A stretch of 7,783 bases of DNA from positions 5,044 to 12,826 of the forward strand of contig DCIF01000021.1 of NCBI GenBank assembly GCA_002315795.1, written 5' to 3'. Position numbers and translations under genes: made by a program. Numbering within the stretch: position 1 is the first letter of the stretch; the number at the start of each line of letters is the position of its first letter. This document shows positions 1 to 7,246 of this stretch, piece by piece. This stretch comes from Bacteroidales bacterium UBA1733. GTDB taxonomy: Bacteria; Bacteroidota; Bacteroidia; Bacteroidales; UBA3663. Below the pieces are notes generated by a model. It made no database searches. It was not told the origin of the DNA and saw nothing but the letters and a program-made list of their open reading frames with translations.

Positions 1-50
1 CCTTAATATCCCTTAGGTTCCCTTAGGATCCTTTAGTATCCCTTCTTAAA
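1..50. repeat. 10-bp tandem repeat upstream of the PdxA-like gene
   Basis: Four consecutive 10-base units begin at 1, 11, 21 and 31, with a partial fifth at 41. The consensus is close to CCTTAGGATC: units 2 and 3 differ at one base, units 1 and 4 are more diverged, and unit 5 keeps only CCTT. The array stops just before the AT-rich stretch in front of the ATG at 54. It begins at the window edge, so it may be longer. No TAnnTTTG promoter element is visible in these 53 bases. The operon promoter must lie further upstream or be of another type. Function is unknown. Confidence 0.75.
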
Positions 51-53
51 ATA

Positions 54-1094
54 ATGAAATCACTTAAAATAGGAATCACCCACGGAGACATCAATGGCAT
101 CGGCTATGAGCTCGTGCTGAAACTGCTGCAAGAGTCTGAAATCCTGGAGCTCTGTACTCCGGTGATCTTTGGCAGTCAGAAAATTGCCGATGAGACAGCT
201 GTTGCCTTGAATCTCAACAAGCTACCATTCTGTTTATGTAACCATGCAGCCGAAGCACTGGAAGGACGTATCAATCTGGTGGACGTATGTAAGGATGAGG
301 CTCCTGTGCTTAACTTCGGTCAGCAGACAGAAGAAGCACTCAAAGCAGAAGCCAACTCGCTTACTGCGGCTCTGGAGGCTTATAGAGAGCATAAGATTGA
401 TGTGCTTGTAACGTTGCCAGGAAACCTCAGCAATGTAGATGGCAGTCACTCGTTGACCAATTATATCAGACGTGCCATGGGCATGTCGGACGACAAGGTT
501 TTTGACTGGATTGTCAATGGTAAGATACGAGCACTGGAACTGCATGCTCCGGATGCTTCGACAGAGCTTGGCGAAGGCCTTATCTCTGAGGCGTTACAGC
601 AGGACCTGACCGCCATTCATCACAGTATGCGACAGGATTATCTGATCCTTCGTCCTCGCATTGCCGTTGCTACCGACATCGATAAGATCAGAGGAGACCT
701 GGCTGAATTGCACGAAGCCGGCATCACAGCCTTCGGACCTTTTGCTGGCCAGACCATCATCGGTAACCACTGGCAGTCACATTATGACGCTTGTCTTTTC
801 CTCAACGAAGAGGAGGCGCTAAAGCATATCATGGACCAGGAAGATCCGGAGCGTACCATCGGTTATGTTTCTGGTCTGCCACTGGTACTCACCTACCCTA
901 TTTCAGGCATCAGCTATGAGAAGGCAGGAAAGGGAGAGGCTTCTGAAGTATCGCTCCGTCAGGCAATCTTCAGCGCTATTGACATCTATCGGACAAGAAG
1001 TTCGTATCGACACTTCTCACGCAATCCGCTGGAGAAACAGTGGGTACCACGAGGACGTGACGATGTGAAGCTTGATTTAACAAAAGAAGAGTGA
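54..1094 (+). CDS. Divergent PdxA-family protein (4-hydroxythreonine-4-phosphate dehydrogenase-like), probably altered or lost catalysis
   Basis: The 346-residue protein aligns with PdxA over its whole length. PdxA is the cytoplasmic NAD- and metal-dependent enzyme that oxidises 4-phosphohydroxythreonine in the DXP-dependent vitamin B6 pathway. Homology shows in the N-terminal GDINGIG loop (11-17), RPRIAVA (200-206), FGPFAG (227-232), SGLPLVLT (273-280), AGKGEAS (291-297) and the C-terminal RQAIFSAIDIYR and NPLEKQW segments. Key family motifs are missing. The PINK motif reads PGNLS (122-126). The GHTEY substrate histidine aligns with Leu134. The NPHAGE metal-binding loop is deleted or replaced around 207-214. 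YHDQG is replaced by FLNEE (249-253), and HGTA by SGIS (284-287). Only one of the three metal-binding histidines (His166 in E. coli PdxA) seems kept, as His164. The reading frame is intact and sits 50 bases before murA, so it looks like a maintained gene, not a decayed one. The ATG at 54 fits the family N-terminus. Homology is very likely; activity as PdxA is doubtful. Confidence 0.85.
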   Translation: MKSLKIGITHGDINGIGYELVLKLLQESEILELCTPVIFGSQKIADETAVALNLNKLPFCLCNHAAEALEGRINLVDVCKDEAPVLNFGQQTEEALKAEANSLTAALEAYREHKIDVLVTLPGNLSNVDGSHSLTNYIRRAMGMSDDKVFDWIVNGKIRALELHAPDASTELGEGLISEALQQDLTAIHHSMRQDYLILRPRIAVATDIDKIRGDLAELHEAGITAFGPFAGQTIIGNHWQSHYDACLFLNEEEALKHIMDQEDPERTIGYVSGLPLVLTYPISGISYEKAGKGEASEVSLRQAIFSAIDIYRTRSSYRHFSRNPLEKQWVPRGRDDVKLDLTKEE

Positions 1095-1113
1095 TATATT
1101 TCTTAATCAAGAA

Positions 1114-1147
1114 TTCATAATTCATAATTCATAATTGACAATTCATG
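1114..1147. repeat. 7-bp tandem repeat running into the murA start codon
   Basis: Three perfect copies of TTCATAA occupy 1114-1134. They are followed by a variant, TTGACAA (1135-1141), and a truncated fifth copy, TTCATG (1142-1147), whose last three bases are the murA ATG. The start codon therefore lies in phase with the repeat. The array fills most of the 50-base gap between the first two genes and makes the translation initiation region very AT-rich, with no Shine-Dalgarno sequence. A gain or loss of units would change the leader but not the reading frame. Confidence 0.8.
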
Positions 1148-2467
1148 CCAAGTTTTATCATAGAAGGCGGACATAAGCTACAGGGCGATATCACGCCACA
1201 GGGAGCCAAGAACGAAGCGTTGGAGGTACTCTGTGCCGTGCTATTGACACGTGAAACTGTCACCATCAGTAACATTCCAGAAATCCTTGATACACTCAAT
1301 CTCATTGAGCTCATGCGCAAGATGGGAGTAGAGGTGCATCATCTCAGCAAAGGCACCTTCAGCTTCTGTGCAGATCAACTGGATGAGGATTATCTGCAGA
1401 GCGACGACTTCCTACGTCGCTGCACCTCATTACGAGGCTCTGTGATGATCTTAGGTCCGCTGGTGAGTCGTACGGGTCGGGCTTTGCTGCCACAACCTGG
1501 TGGAGACAAGATCGGCCGCAGACGACTTGACACCCATTTCCTGGGACTGCAGCGACTGGGAACAGACTTCAGTTACGATGTGGATCGTCATCTCTATGAA
1601 GTCAGCATCAAGGCCTCTCAGAAACGTCTGAAAGGTTGCTATATGCTGCTTGATGAAGCCTCGGTCACAGGTACTGCCAATATCGTGATGGCTGCTGTAC
1701 TGGCCGAGGGCGATACTACTATCTATAATGCAGCGTGTGAACCGTACCTGCAGCAGCTCTGCCGTATGCTTTGCCAGATGGGAGCTCAGATTGACGGTAT
1801 CGGATCGAACCTGATCACTATTCATGGCGTAGAAGAGCTTCATGGCACAGAGCATAAGCTGCTACCTGATATGATTGAAGTGGGTTCGTTCATCGGCATG
1901 GCTGCCATGACAGGATCTGAAATCACGATCAAAGACGTATCTGTACCAGATCTTGGCATTATCCCAGATGCATTCCGCAGATTAGGAATCACCGTCGAGC
2001 AGCGAGGTGACGACCTGTATATTCCTGCACACGAGCATTATATCATCGATTCGTTTATCGATGGCAGTATTATGAATATCGCTGATGCGCCATGGCCAGG
2101 ACTTACACCAGACCTTCTTTCTGTGCTGCTTGTGACAGCCACACAGGCCAGAGGTGTAGTTCTGATTCATCAGAAGATGTTCGAGAGCCGACTCTTCTTC
2201 GTAGATAAACTCATCAATATGGGAGCGCAGATCGTACTCTGTGACCCACATCGTGCCACCGTCATCGGTATTGACCACCAGTATAACCTGCGTCACTCTA
2301 CACTAACAAGTCCGGATATCCGTGCAGGTATCGCACTACTGATTGCTGCTATGAGTGCCGAGGGCATCTCAAAGATCGATAACATCGGACAGATTGACCG
2401 AGGTTATGAGAATATAGACCAACGTCTCAATGCCTTAGGAGCACGTATAACCAGAATGGATGACTGA
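1145..2467 (+). CDS. murA: UDP-N-acetylglucosamine 1-carboxyvinyltransferase (MurA), Asp-type active site
   Basis: MurA transfers enolpyruvate from phosphoenolpyruvate to UDP-N-acetylglucosamine, the first committed step of peptidoglycan precursor synthesis, in the cytoplasm. At 440 residues it is slightly longer than the usual 420 or so and covers the full two-lobed EPSP synthase-like fold. Visible landmarks are GAKNEAL with Lys22 and Asn23 (substrate binding), the active-site loop PGGDKIGRRRLDTH (118-131), DEASVTGTANI (170-180), PWPGLTPDL with Asp323 (the equivalent of catalytic Asp305 in E. coli) and DIRAGIALL with Arg393 (the equivalent of Arg397). The usual catalytic cysteine, Cys115 in E. 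coli, is an aspartate here (Asp121). Cys-to-Asp MurA enzymes are known to stay active and to resist the covalent inhibitor fosfomycin. The ATG at 1145 fits the family N-terminus and lies inside the upstream heptamer repeat. It is probably cotranscribed with its neighbours. Confidence 0.97.
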   Translation: MPSFIIEGGHKLQGDITPQGAKNEALEVLCAVLLTRETVTISNIPEILDTLNLIELMRKMGVEVHHLSKGTFSFCADQLDEDYLQSDDFLRRCTSLRGSVMILGPLVSRTGRALLPQPGGDKIGRRRLDTHFLGLQRLGTDFSYDVDRHLYEVSIKASQKRLKGCYMLLDEASVTGTANIVMAAVLAEGDTTIYNAACEPYLQQLCRMLCQMGAQIDGIGSNLITIHGVEELHGTEHKLLPDMIEVGSFIGMAAMTGSEITIKDVSVPDLGIIPDAFRRLGITVEQRGDDLYIPAHEHYIIDSFIDGSIMNIADAPWPGLTPDLLSVLLVTATQARGVVLIHQKMFESRLFFVDKLINMGAQIVLCDPHRATVIGIDHQYNLRHSTLTSPDIRAGIALLIAAMSAEGISKIDNIGQIDRGYENIDQRLNALGARITRMDD

Positions 2468-2487
2468 AAATATAAATATTGCTATCA

Positions 2488-5016
2488 ATGATCAAAGATT
2501 TCCACAAGACCGCCATCATAGCCGGTGAGCGCTATATCAGTTACACTGAGATGCTGCAACGCATCAAGATGTTTGCCGACACTCAGACCAGCAAAGTGCC
2601 AGACATCACACGTCTGCACGATGTCAGCCTCGGTTATGAGTTGGGAGCCAAGACCATCATCTTCAGCGAGAACCGTGAAGGATGGATCTATGCTTTCTTC
2701 GCTGTCTGGAGTAATCGTGGAGTGGCCGTTCCCGTAGATGCCAGCAGTTCGGCTTCAGAGTTGGCCTATGTGCTTAACGACTGTAAGCCTGCCTGTATCT
2801 GGACTTCCATCAAACGTGTGGATACGGTCAATGAAGCGCTTAAAGTGGCTGAGCAGGACATTCCTGTATTGCTGATCGAAGACTATGAGCAGCTGGAGTT
2901 ACCAGAGTCTCAAACACCGGCAAAGATCGATTATGACTCAAGCGACACAGCCGTCATCATATACACTTCTGGCACCACCGGATCGCCAAAGGGTGTCATG
3001 CTGTCATTCGGCAATCTATTGGCTAACATCGATTCTGTCTCGAAGGAAGTTCCGATCTTCAATCAGACACGTCGAACGCTCATCCTCCTTCCATTGCACC
3101 ATGTGCTGCCGCTACAAGGCTCTGTAGTAGCTCCTATTCTCAATGGTGGTGGTGTAGCTATCTGTCCGTCAATGACGGCTCCAGACATCATGCAGACGCT
3201 CCAACGTGGAAAGGTCGGTATCATCATTGGTGTGCCACGTCTCTATCAGACACTCTTTACGGCCATGAAGCGCAAGATCTATGAAAATGCCATCACACGT
3301 GGTCTTTTCAAGATGTGCAACGCGCTGCAATGGCGCTGGCTTTCGCGTCTGATCTTCATGTCTGTACGCCAGAAAATGGGTGGACACATTGATTATCTGG
3401 TCAGCGGTGGCGCAGCACTCGACAAAGAGATCGGTGTCGGGCTCAAGACACTTGGTCTTGATGTCCTTGAGGGCTATGGTATGAGCGAGACAGCGCCGAT
3501 CATCGCCTTTACGCGTCCTGATGACATCAAGCCAGGAAGCGTAGGTCTGCCATTGCCATCGACCAAAGTAGAGATCAGGAATGGCGAGATCTGCGTGAAA
3601 GGTCCGAACGTCATGCAGGGTTACTACAACCGTCAGGAAGAGACCGAAGCCATGTTTGATGAAGATGGCTGGCTCCATTCTGGCGACCTTGGCAACTTTG
3701 ATGAAAAAGGCCGTCTGATCATCACGGGTCGCACCAAGGAAATCATCGTCCTCTCGAATGGCAAGAATATCAATCCGAGCGAGATTGAGTTCAAGCTCGA
3801 GCACTATACAGAGATTGTGAAGGAAGTGGGTGTCATCCAGGATGTGGATATGCTCAAAGCTATCATCGTGCCCCAACCGGAATGGGTCAATGGCCGAAGC
3901 GATGAAGAAGTAGAAGATGCCCTGAAGCGTGAGCTTCTGGAACCCTACAACCAGGAAGCAGCATCGTATAAGAAGCTGATGTCGCTCTTCGTCTATCATG
4001 GCGATCTGCCTCGAACCAAGCTTGACAAGCTGCAGCGTTTTAAGTTACCGGCACTCGTCACTGCAGGAGAACATACCGATAAGAAACAGCGACCAGCTAT
4101 CGTTGAACCTGGCTTCCAGGAATATAAGGTCATCAAGCAGTATATCATTCAGGAGAAGAAGTGTGCAGTACTTCCTACTGACAATCTGGAAACCGATCTG
4201 GCTTTCGACTCGCTCGACAAGGTTGGACTTCAAGGCTTTCTTGAACAGACCTTCGGACTGGAGATGCCAGCTGAGAAGCTGATGACTTTCAAGAACGTGC
4301 TGGAACTGGCAGAATGGGTAACTGATTATAAGACACGCATTGAGGTTGAGCAGGTAGATTGGAACAAGATCCTCAATGATGAGTCGGCCAACAAGGTCAA
4401 GCTGCCAGATGCCTGGCCTGATGATCTCTTCATGCTCTGGCTATTTAAGTGTCTGGCTAAGGTATGGTTCCGCTTCTGTGGATTAGGCAAGGAGAATGTA
4501 CCGGAGCAAGGTCCGTTCATTCTGGCGGCTAATCATCAGTCTTATCTCGATGGTATGTTCGTCATGGCTTATAACAAACGTAAGAACGTACGTAAGACTT
4601 TCTTCTTCGCCAAGGAAAAGCATGTCAAGCATCCTTACGCTCAGTGGATGGCCAAGCGCCACAATGTCATCGTGATGGAACCAACGAACCTGAAGACTTC
4701 GATTCAGCGTATGGGAGAAGCACTCAAACAAGGCAAGAGCATCATTATCTTCCCTGAGGGAACACGTACAGAAACCGGTGAAGTCGGTGAATTCAAGAAG
4801 ACGTTTGCCATCCTCTCTAAGGAACTTAATGTACCGATCATCCCTGTCAGTATCCATGGAGCTTACGAAGCCATGCCAAAACATGCCAAGTTCCCACGTC
4901 CGCTGAAGATCTGGGTAGAGTATCTGCAGGCGGTCAATCCACAGGCCAGCGACACTTATGAGAGTCTCGCAGACAAGGTGCGTAACGCCATCATTAATAA
5001 TCAGCGTGGATTATGA
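2488..5016 (+). CDS. Fusion protein: AMP-forming acyl ligase, acyl carrier protein and PlsC-type acyltransferase
   Basis: The 842-residue protein has three modules. Residues 1 to about 525 are an AMP-forming ligase of the acyl-CoA/acyl-ACP synthetase type: P-loop YTSGTTGSPKG (159-169), GYGMSETAP (329-337), SGDLG (398-402), GRTKEII (414-420) and the C-terminal catalytic lysine in PRTKLDK (Lys514). Residues about 545-615 are an acyl carrier domain with the phosphopantetheine serine in FDSLDKV (Ser575). Residues about 645-842 are a lysophospholipid acyltransferase domain with the HX4D motif NHQSYLDG (His683, Asp688), FPEGTRT (755-761) and VPIIPVSIHG (782-791). A likely role is to activate a free fatty acid, hold it on the built-in carrier and pass it to a lysophospholipid or glycerol phosphate at the inner membrane. 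It recalls the two-domain Aas of enterobacteria, but Aas has the acyltransferase first and no carrier domain. I chose the ATG at 2488, 20 bases after murA, over a TTG at 2479. Domains are clear; the exact substrates are inferred. Confidence 0.9.
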   Translation: MIKDFHKTAIIAGERYISYTEMLQRIKMFADTQTSKVPDITRLHDVSLGYELGAKTIIFSENREGWIYAFFAVWSNRGVAVPVDASSSASELAYVLNDCKPACIWTSIKRVDTVNEALKVAEQDIPVLLIEDYEQLELPESQTPAKIDYDSSDTAVIIYTSGTTGSPKGVMLSFGNLLANIDSVSKEVPIFNQTRRTLILLPLHHVLPLQGSVVAPILNGGGVAICPSMTAPDIMQTLQRGKVGIIIGVPRLYQTLFTAMKRKIYENAITRGLFKMCNALQWRWLSRLIFMSVRQKMGGHIDYLVSGGAALDKEIGVGLKTLGLDVLEGYGMSETAPIIAFTRPDDIKPGSVGLPLPSTKVEIRNGEICVKGPNVMQGYYNRQEETEAMFDEDGWLHSGDLGNFDEKGRLIITGRTKEIIVLSNGKNINPSEIEFKLEHYTEIVKEVGVIQDVDMLKAIIVPQPEWVNGRSDEEVEDALKRELLEPYNQEAASYKKLMSLFVYHGDLPRTKLDKLQRFKLPALVTAGEHTDKKQRPAIVEPGFQEYKVIKQYIIQEKKCAVLPTDNLETDLAFDSLDKVGLQGFLEQTFGLEMPAEKLMTFKNVLELAEWVTDYKTRIEVEQVDWNKILNDESANKVKLPDAWPDDLFMLWLFKCLAKVWFRFCGLGKENVPEQGPFILAANHQSYLDGMFVMAYNKRKNVRKTFFFAKEKHVKHPYAQWMAKRHNVIVMEPTNLKTSIQRMGEALKQGKSIIIFPEGTRTETGEVGEFKKTFAILSKELNVPIIPVSIHGAYEAMPKHAKFPRPLKIWVEYLQAVNPQASDTYESLADKVRNAIINNQRGL

Positions 5017-5570
5017 TTACAGCAGACCAGCTCATTGAAGTAGGCTATATCACCAAACTGCACGGACTGAAAGGTGAGATGCAGGCCACGATTACCGACA
5101 CAGTGTTCGACGATGTGCGCAAATGTCCTTATCTGGTGTGTCAGCTCGACGGTATCTTCGTTCCGTTCTACCTTGTCGGTTACCGTTTCCGTTCAGACAC
5201 TTCTATCCTACTGACATTCGAAGACATAGACTCACAGGAAAAGGCCCAGCCATTCTGTGGCCAGACCCTTTATTTTGATCGTCGGTGCTTCACTAAACAA
5301 GAAGCCAAGGAGTATGATACGGCTATTGAAGAAGACCTCGGATACATCGGCTATGACTTGTTCGATGTTGAACTGGGTCGCATTGGCCAGATTACCGGAA
5401 TTGATGATCAGACGGCCAATGTACTCTTCCTGGTAGATCGAGATGGTGAAGAAATCATGATTCCCGCAGCCGATGATCTGGTAGAAGAAATCGACGATGA
5501 CGAGAAGACCATCCTGATGCATCTACCTGTAGGTCTGATCGACATGGACCAAGCGGAAATAGACAATTAA
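5013..5570 (+). CDS. rimM: Ribosome maturation factor RimM
   Basis: RimM binds the 30S subunit through protein S19 and helps mature the 3' domain of 16S rRNA. The 185-residue protein is near the usual family length of about 170-180. The N-terminal RimM domain has the signature GYITKLHGLKGE (11-22). The C-terminal PRC-barrel domain (about 105-178) has GRIGQITGI (122-130), ANVLFLV (135-141), IMIPA (148-152) and LPVGLID (171-177). The acidic linker and C-terminus (EEIDDDEK, DMDQAEIDN) are unremarkable. Its ATG overlaps the stop codon of the upstream fusion gene as ATGA, which implies translational coupling and a shared transcript. The usual partners trmD and rpsP are not next to it, and trmD cannot lie directly downstream because the next gene is on the other strand. 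Confidence 0.95.
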   Translation: MITADQLIEVGYITKLHGLKGEMQATITDTVFDDVRKCPYLVCQLDGIFVPFYLVGYRFRSDTSILLTFEDIDSQEKAQPFCGQTLYFDRRCFTKQEAKEYDTAIEEDLGYIGYDLFDVELGRIGQITGIDDQTANVLFLVDRDGEEIMIPAADDLVEEIDDDEKTILMHLPVGLIDMDQAEIDN

Positions 5571-7066
5571 GACTTCAGCTCAGTTTCTGCCAGTCGTTTC
5601 AGAATCTCAATAGTAACGCGCCAGATGTCATCGCACGTCTGTAGTTCTACACGTTCTGATGTACTGTGAGGTTCGATAATACGCGGACCGATAGAAGCCA
5701 TCTGAATACCAGGATATTTCTGCACGAAATAACCGGCTTCCAGCACAAAGTGCATGGCCACTGGCTTTGGACGGAATCCAAGCACATCCTGGAATGTATC
5801 GCTCACCATCTGCAGGAACTCAGAATGCTGATTTTCCTGCCATGAAGGTGCATTCATTATCTCTTCGACCTCTGCACCACTGACAAGGAAGATCTCACGG
5901 ATCTTTTTTGCCAGTAGTTCCATGTCCTCACCTTTGAAACTTCTTGAATGGGTAGAGACTTCAAAAACCTGCTCATCAGCCAATTGGCGAACTGTACCGA
6001 TGTTATTACTGGTCATCGGAGTACCGGGGATCTCAGGATGCCACTCTAAAGGACCGACAGGGATGGCATTGATATCGGCCAAAAGACAGCGTGTCGATTC
6101 CTCATCCACAACGTTTCCATGCCAGACGATTGGGTCATAGAGCACCTCTACCTCCGGATCAGTCACGCCAAACTGAGCCTGTACGGCACACGATCCCTGG
6201 ATCAGCAGATCCTCGAAATCCTGCTTACTGCCCAAAGGTATCGTCACTACAGCTTCAGCGCTACTTGGGATGCTGGCAGAAGCCTGACCGCCCTCAAAAC
6301 GCACCAGATATAGTGCGATGTGCTTGTGCTGTATGCAAACCTGTAGCAAATTGGCCAGTACCTTTATGGCATTGGCACGCTGTTTCACGATATCAACGCC
6401 CGAATGACCTCCTAAGCCACCTCTCACTCTCACTTTATAAGCTACATATTCCTTGGGCATCAGGATCTGACGATAGGGCAAACGCGCTTTCTGGATGAAA
6501 GCACCAGCGGCTCCTACGGTGATCTCATCGTAAGCCTCACTGTCTAAATTGAGTACATGACGACCCTTGATAAAATCTGCAGAAAGATGGGCCGCACCAT
6601 CCATACCATCTTCTTCATTGGTCGTCGTAATTACTTCCAGAGGTCCATGGACCAATGACTTATCGGCCAGAATAGCTAAAGCCATAGACAGTCCCATGCC
6701 ATTGTCTGCACCTAAACTGGTATGATCTGCCTTCATCCACTGAGCGTGCGGATTCTTTCCGTCGGTCGATGAGGATTCATAGATCACAGGACGGATCGAA
6801 TCGGTTAATGCATCGAATGCAAATCCCTCTTCAGCAACACAAACCATATCCATGTGATTCAGGATCACAACAGGTGTAGCAGACTCATAGCCAGGGGTTG
6901 CTGGCTTACGTATGACCACACAGTTATGGGCATCACGACTATAGTCAAGGTCCAGTTGTTTGGCAAAGTGGCAAAGATATTGCGCCACTTTTTCCTCATG
7001 ATGCGAAGGACGTGGCACTTTATTAAGTTCCGAGAATATCTGATAAAAAGGTAGCTGTTGCTGCAT
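5567..7066 (-). CDS. pepD: Aminoacyl-histidine dipeptidase (M20C family, PepD)
   Basis: This 499-residue cytoplasmic metallopeptidase cleaves Xaa-His and other dipeptides using two metal ions. There is no signal peptide, and length is close to the family's 485 or so. The full set of expected active-site residues is visible: metal-binding His71 and catalytic Asp73 in HMDMV; bridging Asp121 in GADNG; catalytic Glu151 and metal ligand Glu152 in NEEDG; Asp175 in LNLDSE; and His467 in EPHSTSE. The dimerisation (lid) domain lies between, with GGLGGHSGVDI (216-226). The stop codon overlaps that of rimM, and the start at 7066 is about 45 bases downstream of a strong Bacteroidota promoter. The leader has no Shine-Dalgarno sequence. 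The gene appears to be transcribed alone in this window. Confidence 0.96.
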   Translation of the reverse strand: MQQQLPFYQIFSELNKVPRPSHHEEKVAQYLCHFAKQLDLDYSRDAHNCVVIRKPATPGYESATPVVILNHMDMVCVAEEGFAFDALTDSIRPVIYESSSTDGKNPHAQWMKADHTSLGADNGMGLSMALAILADKSLVHGPLEVITTTNEEDGMDGAAHLSADFIKGRHVLNLDSEAYDEITVGAAGAFIQKARLPYRQILMPKEYVAYKVRVRGGLGGHSGVDIVKQRANAIKVLANLLQVCIQHKHIALYLVRFEGGQASASIPSSAEAVVTIPLGSKQDFEDLLIQGSCAVQAQFGVTDPEVEVLYDPIVWHGNVVDEESTRCLLADINAIPVGPLEWHPEIPGTPMTSNNIGTVRQLADEQVFEVSTHSRSFKGEDMELLAKKIREIFLVSGAEVEEIMNAPSWQENQHSEFLQMVSDTFQDVLGFRPKPVAMHFVLEAGYFVQKYPGIQMASIGPRIIEPHSTSERVELQTCDDIWRVTIEILKRLAETELKS

Positions 7067-7109
7067 GAGACAATGGGTTATTTGTGTTCTTTGATTGAGT
7101 TAACTGCCG

Positions 7110-7141
7110 CAAAGATAGTTTTTTTTCTGAGAGTACACAAA
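7110..7141 (-). promoter_or_regulatory. Bacteroidota-type promoter for pepD
   Basis: Read on the minus strand, TTTG (7141-7138) is followed after 20 bases by TATCTTTG (7117-7110), a perfect match to the TAnnTTTG -7 box with a TTTG -33 box used by the primary sigma factor of this phylum. Transcription would begin at about 7103-7105, giving a leader of roughly 37-39 bases before the pepD ATG at 7066. It is predicted by motif match and position only. Confidence 0.7.
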
Positions 7142-7155
7142 AATAGTTCTCTTTT

Positions 7156-7186
7156 TTTGTCTTTTAATAAATAATATGTATATTTG
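7156..7186 (+). promoter_or_regulatory. Bacteroidota-type promoter for the GH3 lipoprotein gene
   Basis: TTTG (7156-7159) is followed after 19 bases by TATATTTG (7179-7186), a perfect TAnnTTTG -7 box. Transcription would begin at about 7191-7194, leaving a leader of about 55 bases before the ATG at 7247. The stretch just before the ATG is A-rich (about 7222-7243), as is common in Bacteroidota leaders without a Shine-Dalgarno sequence. No clear operator or riboswitch fold is visible in this leader. Confidence 0.7.
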
Positions 7187-7246
7187 CCTCGGGAAAGACC
7201 AGTTCTGACCCATGCTATCAAAGCTCAAAAAAGAAAATTAAATCGC

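Noticed and set aside
1071..1102. Possible murA promoter: CTTG, 20 bases, TATATTTC
   Set aside because: Both boxes miss one consensus base and the -33 part is inside the preceding gene. In AT-rich sequence this match is too weak to call, though a secondary start for murA is possible.
2479..2487. TTG start three codons upstream of the chosen start of the fusion gene
   Set aside because: The ATG at 2488 gives an N-terminus (MIKDF) that fits the family better. A TTG start with no Shine-Dalgarno sequence is less likely in this phylum.
3169..3999. Open frame of 276 codons on the minus strand
   Set aside because: It lies wholly inside the ligase domain of the plus-strand fusion gene, whose conserved motifs account for the sequence. 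The antisense translation shows no family motif I recognise and has no promoter or spacing support.
7128..7154. Possible stem GAGA/TCTC between the divergent promoters
   Set aside because: Only four base pairs around a 15-base loop, inside low-complexity T-rich sequence; not a credible hairpin or operator.
7212..7241. Upstream mini-ORF (MLSKLKKEN, then stop) in the GH3 leader
   Set aside because: Nine codons in an A-rich leader arise easily by chance. It ends 5 bases before the true ATG, in another frame, with no attenuator-like hairpin or codon bias to suggest a leader peptide.
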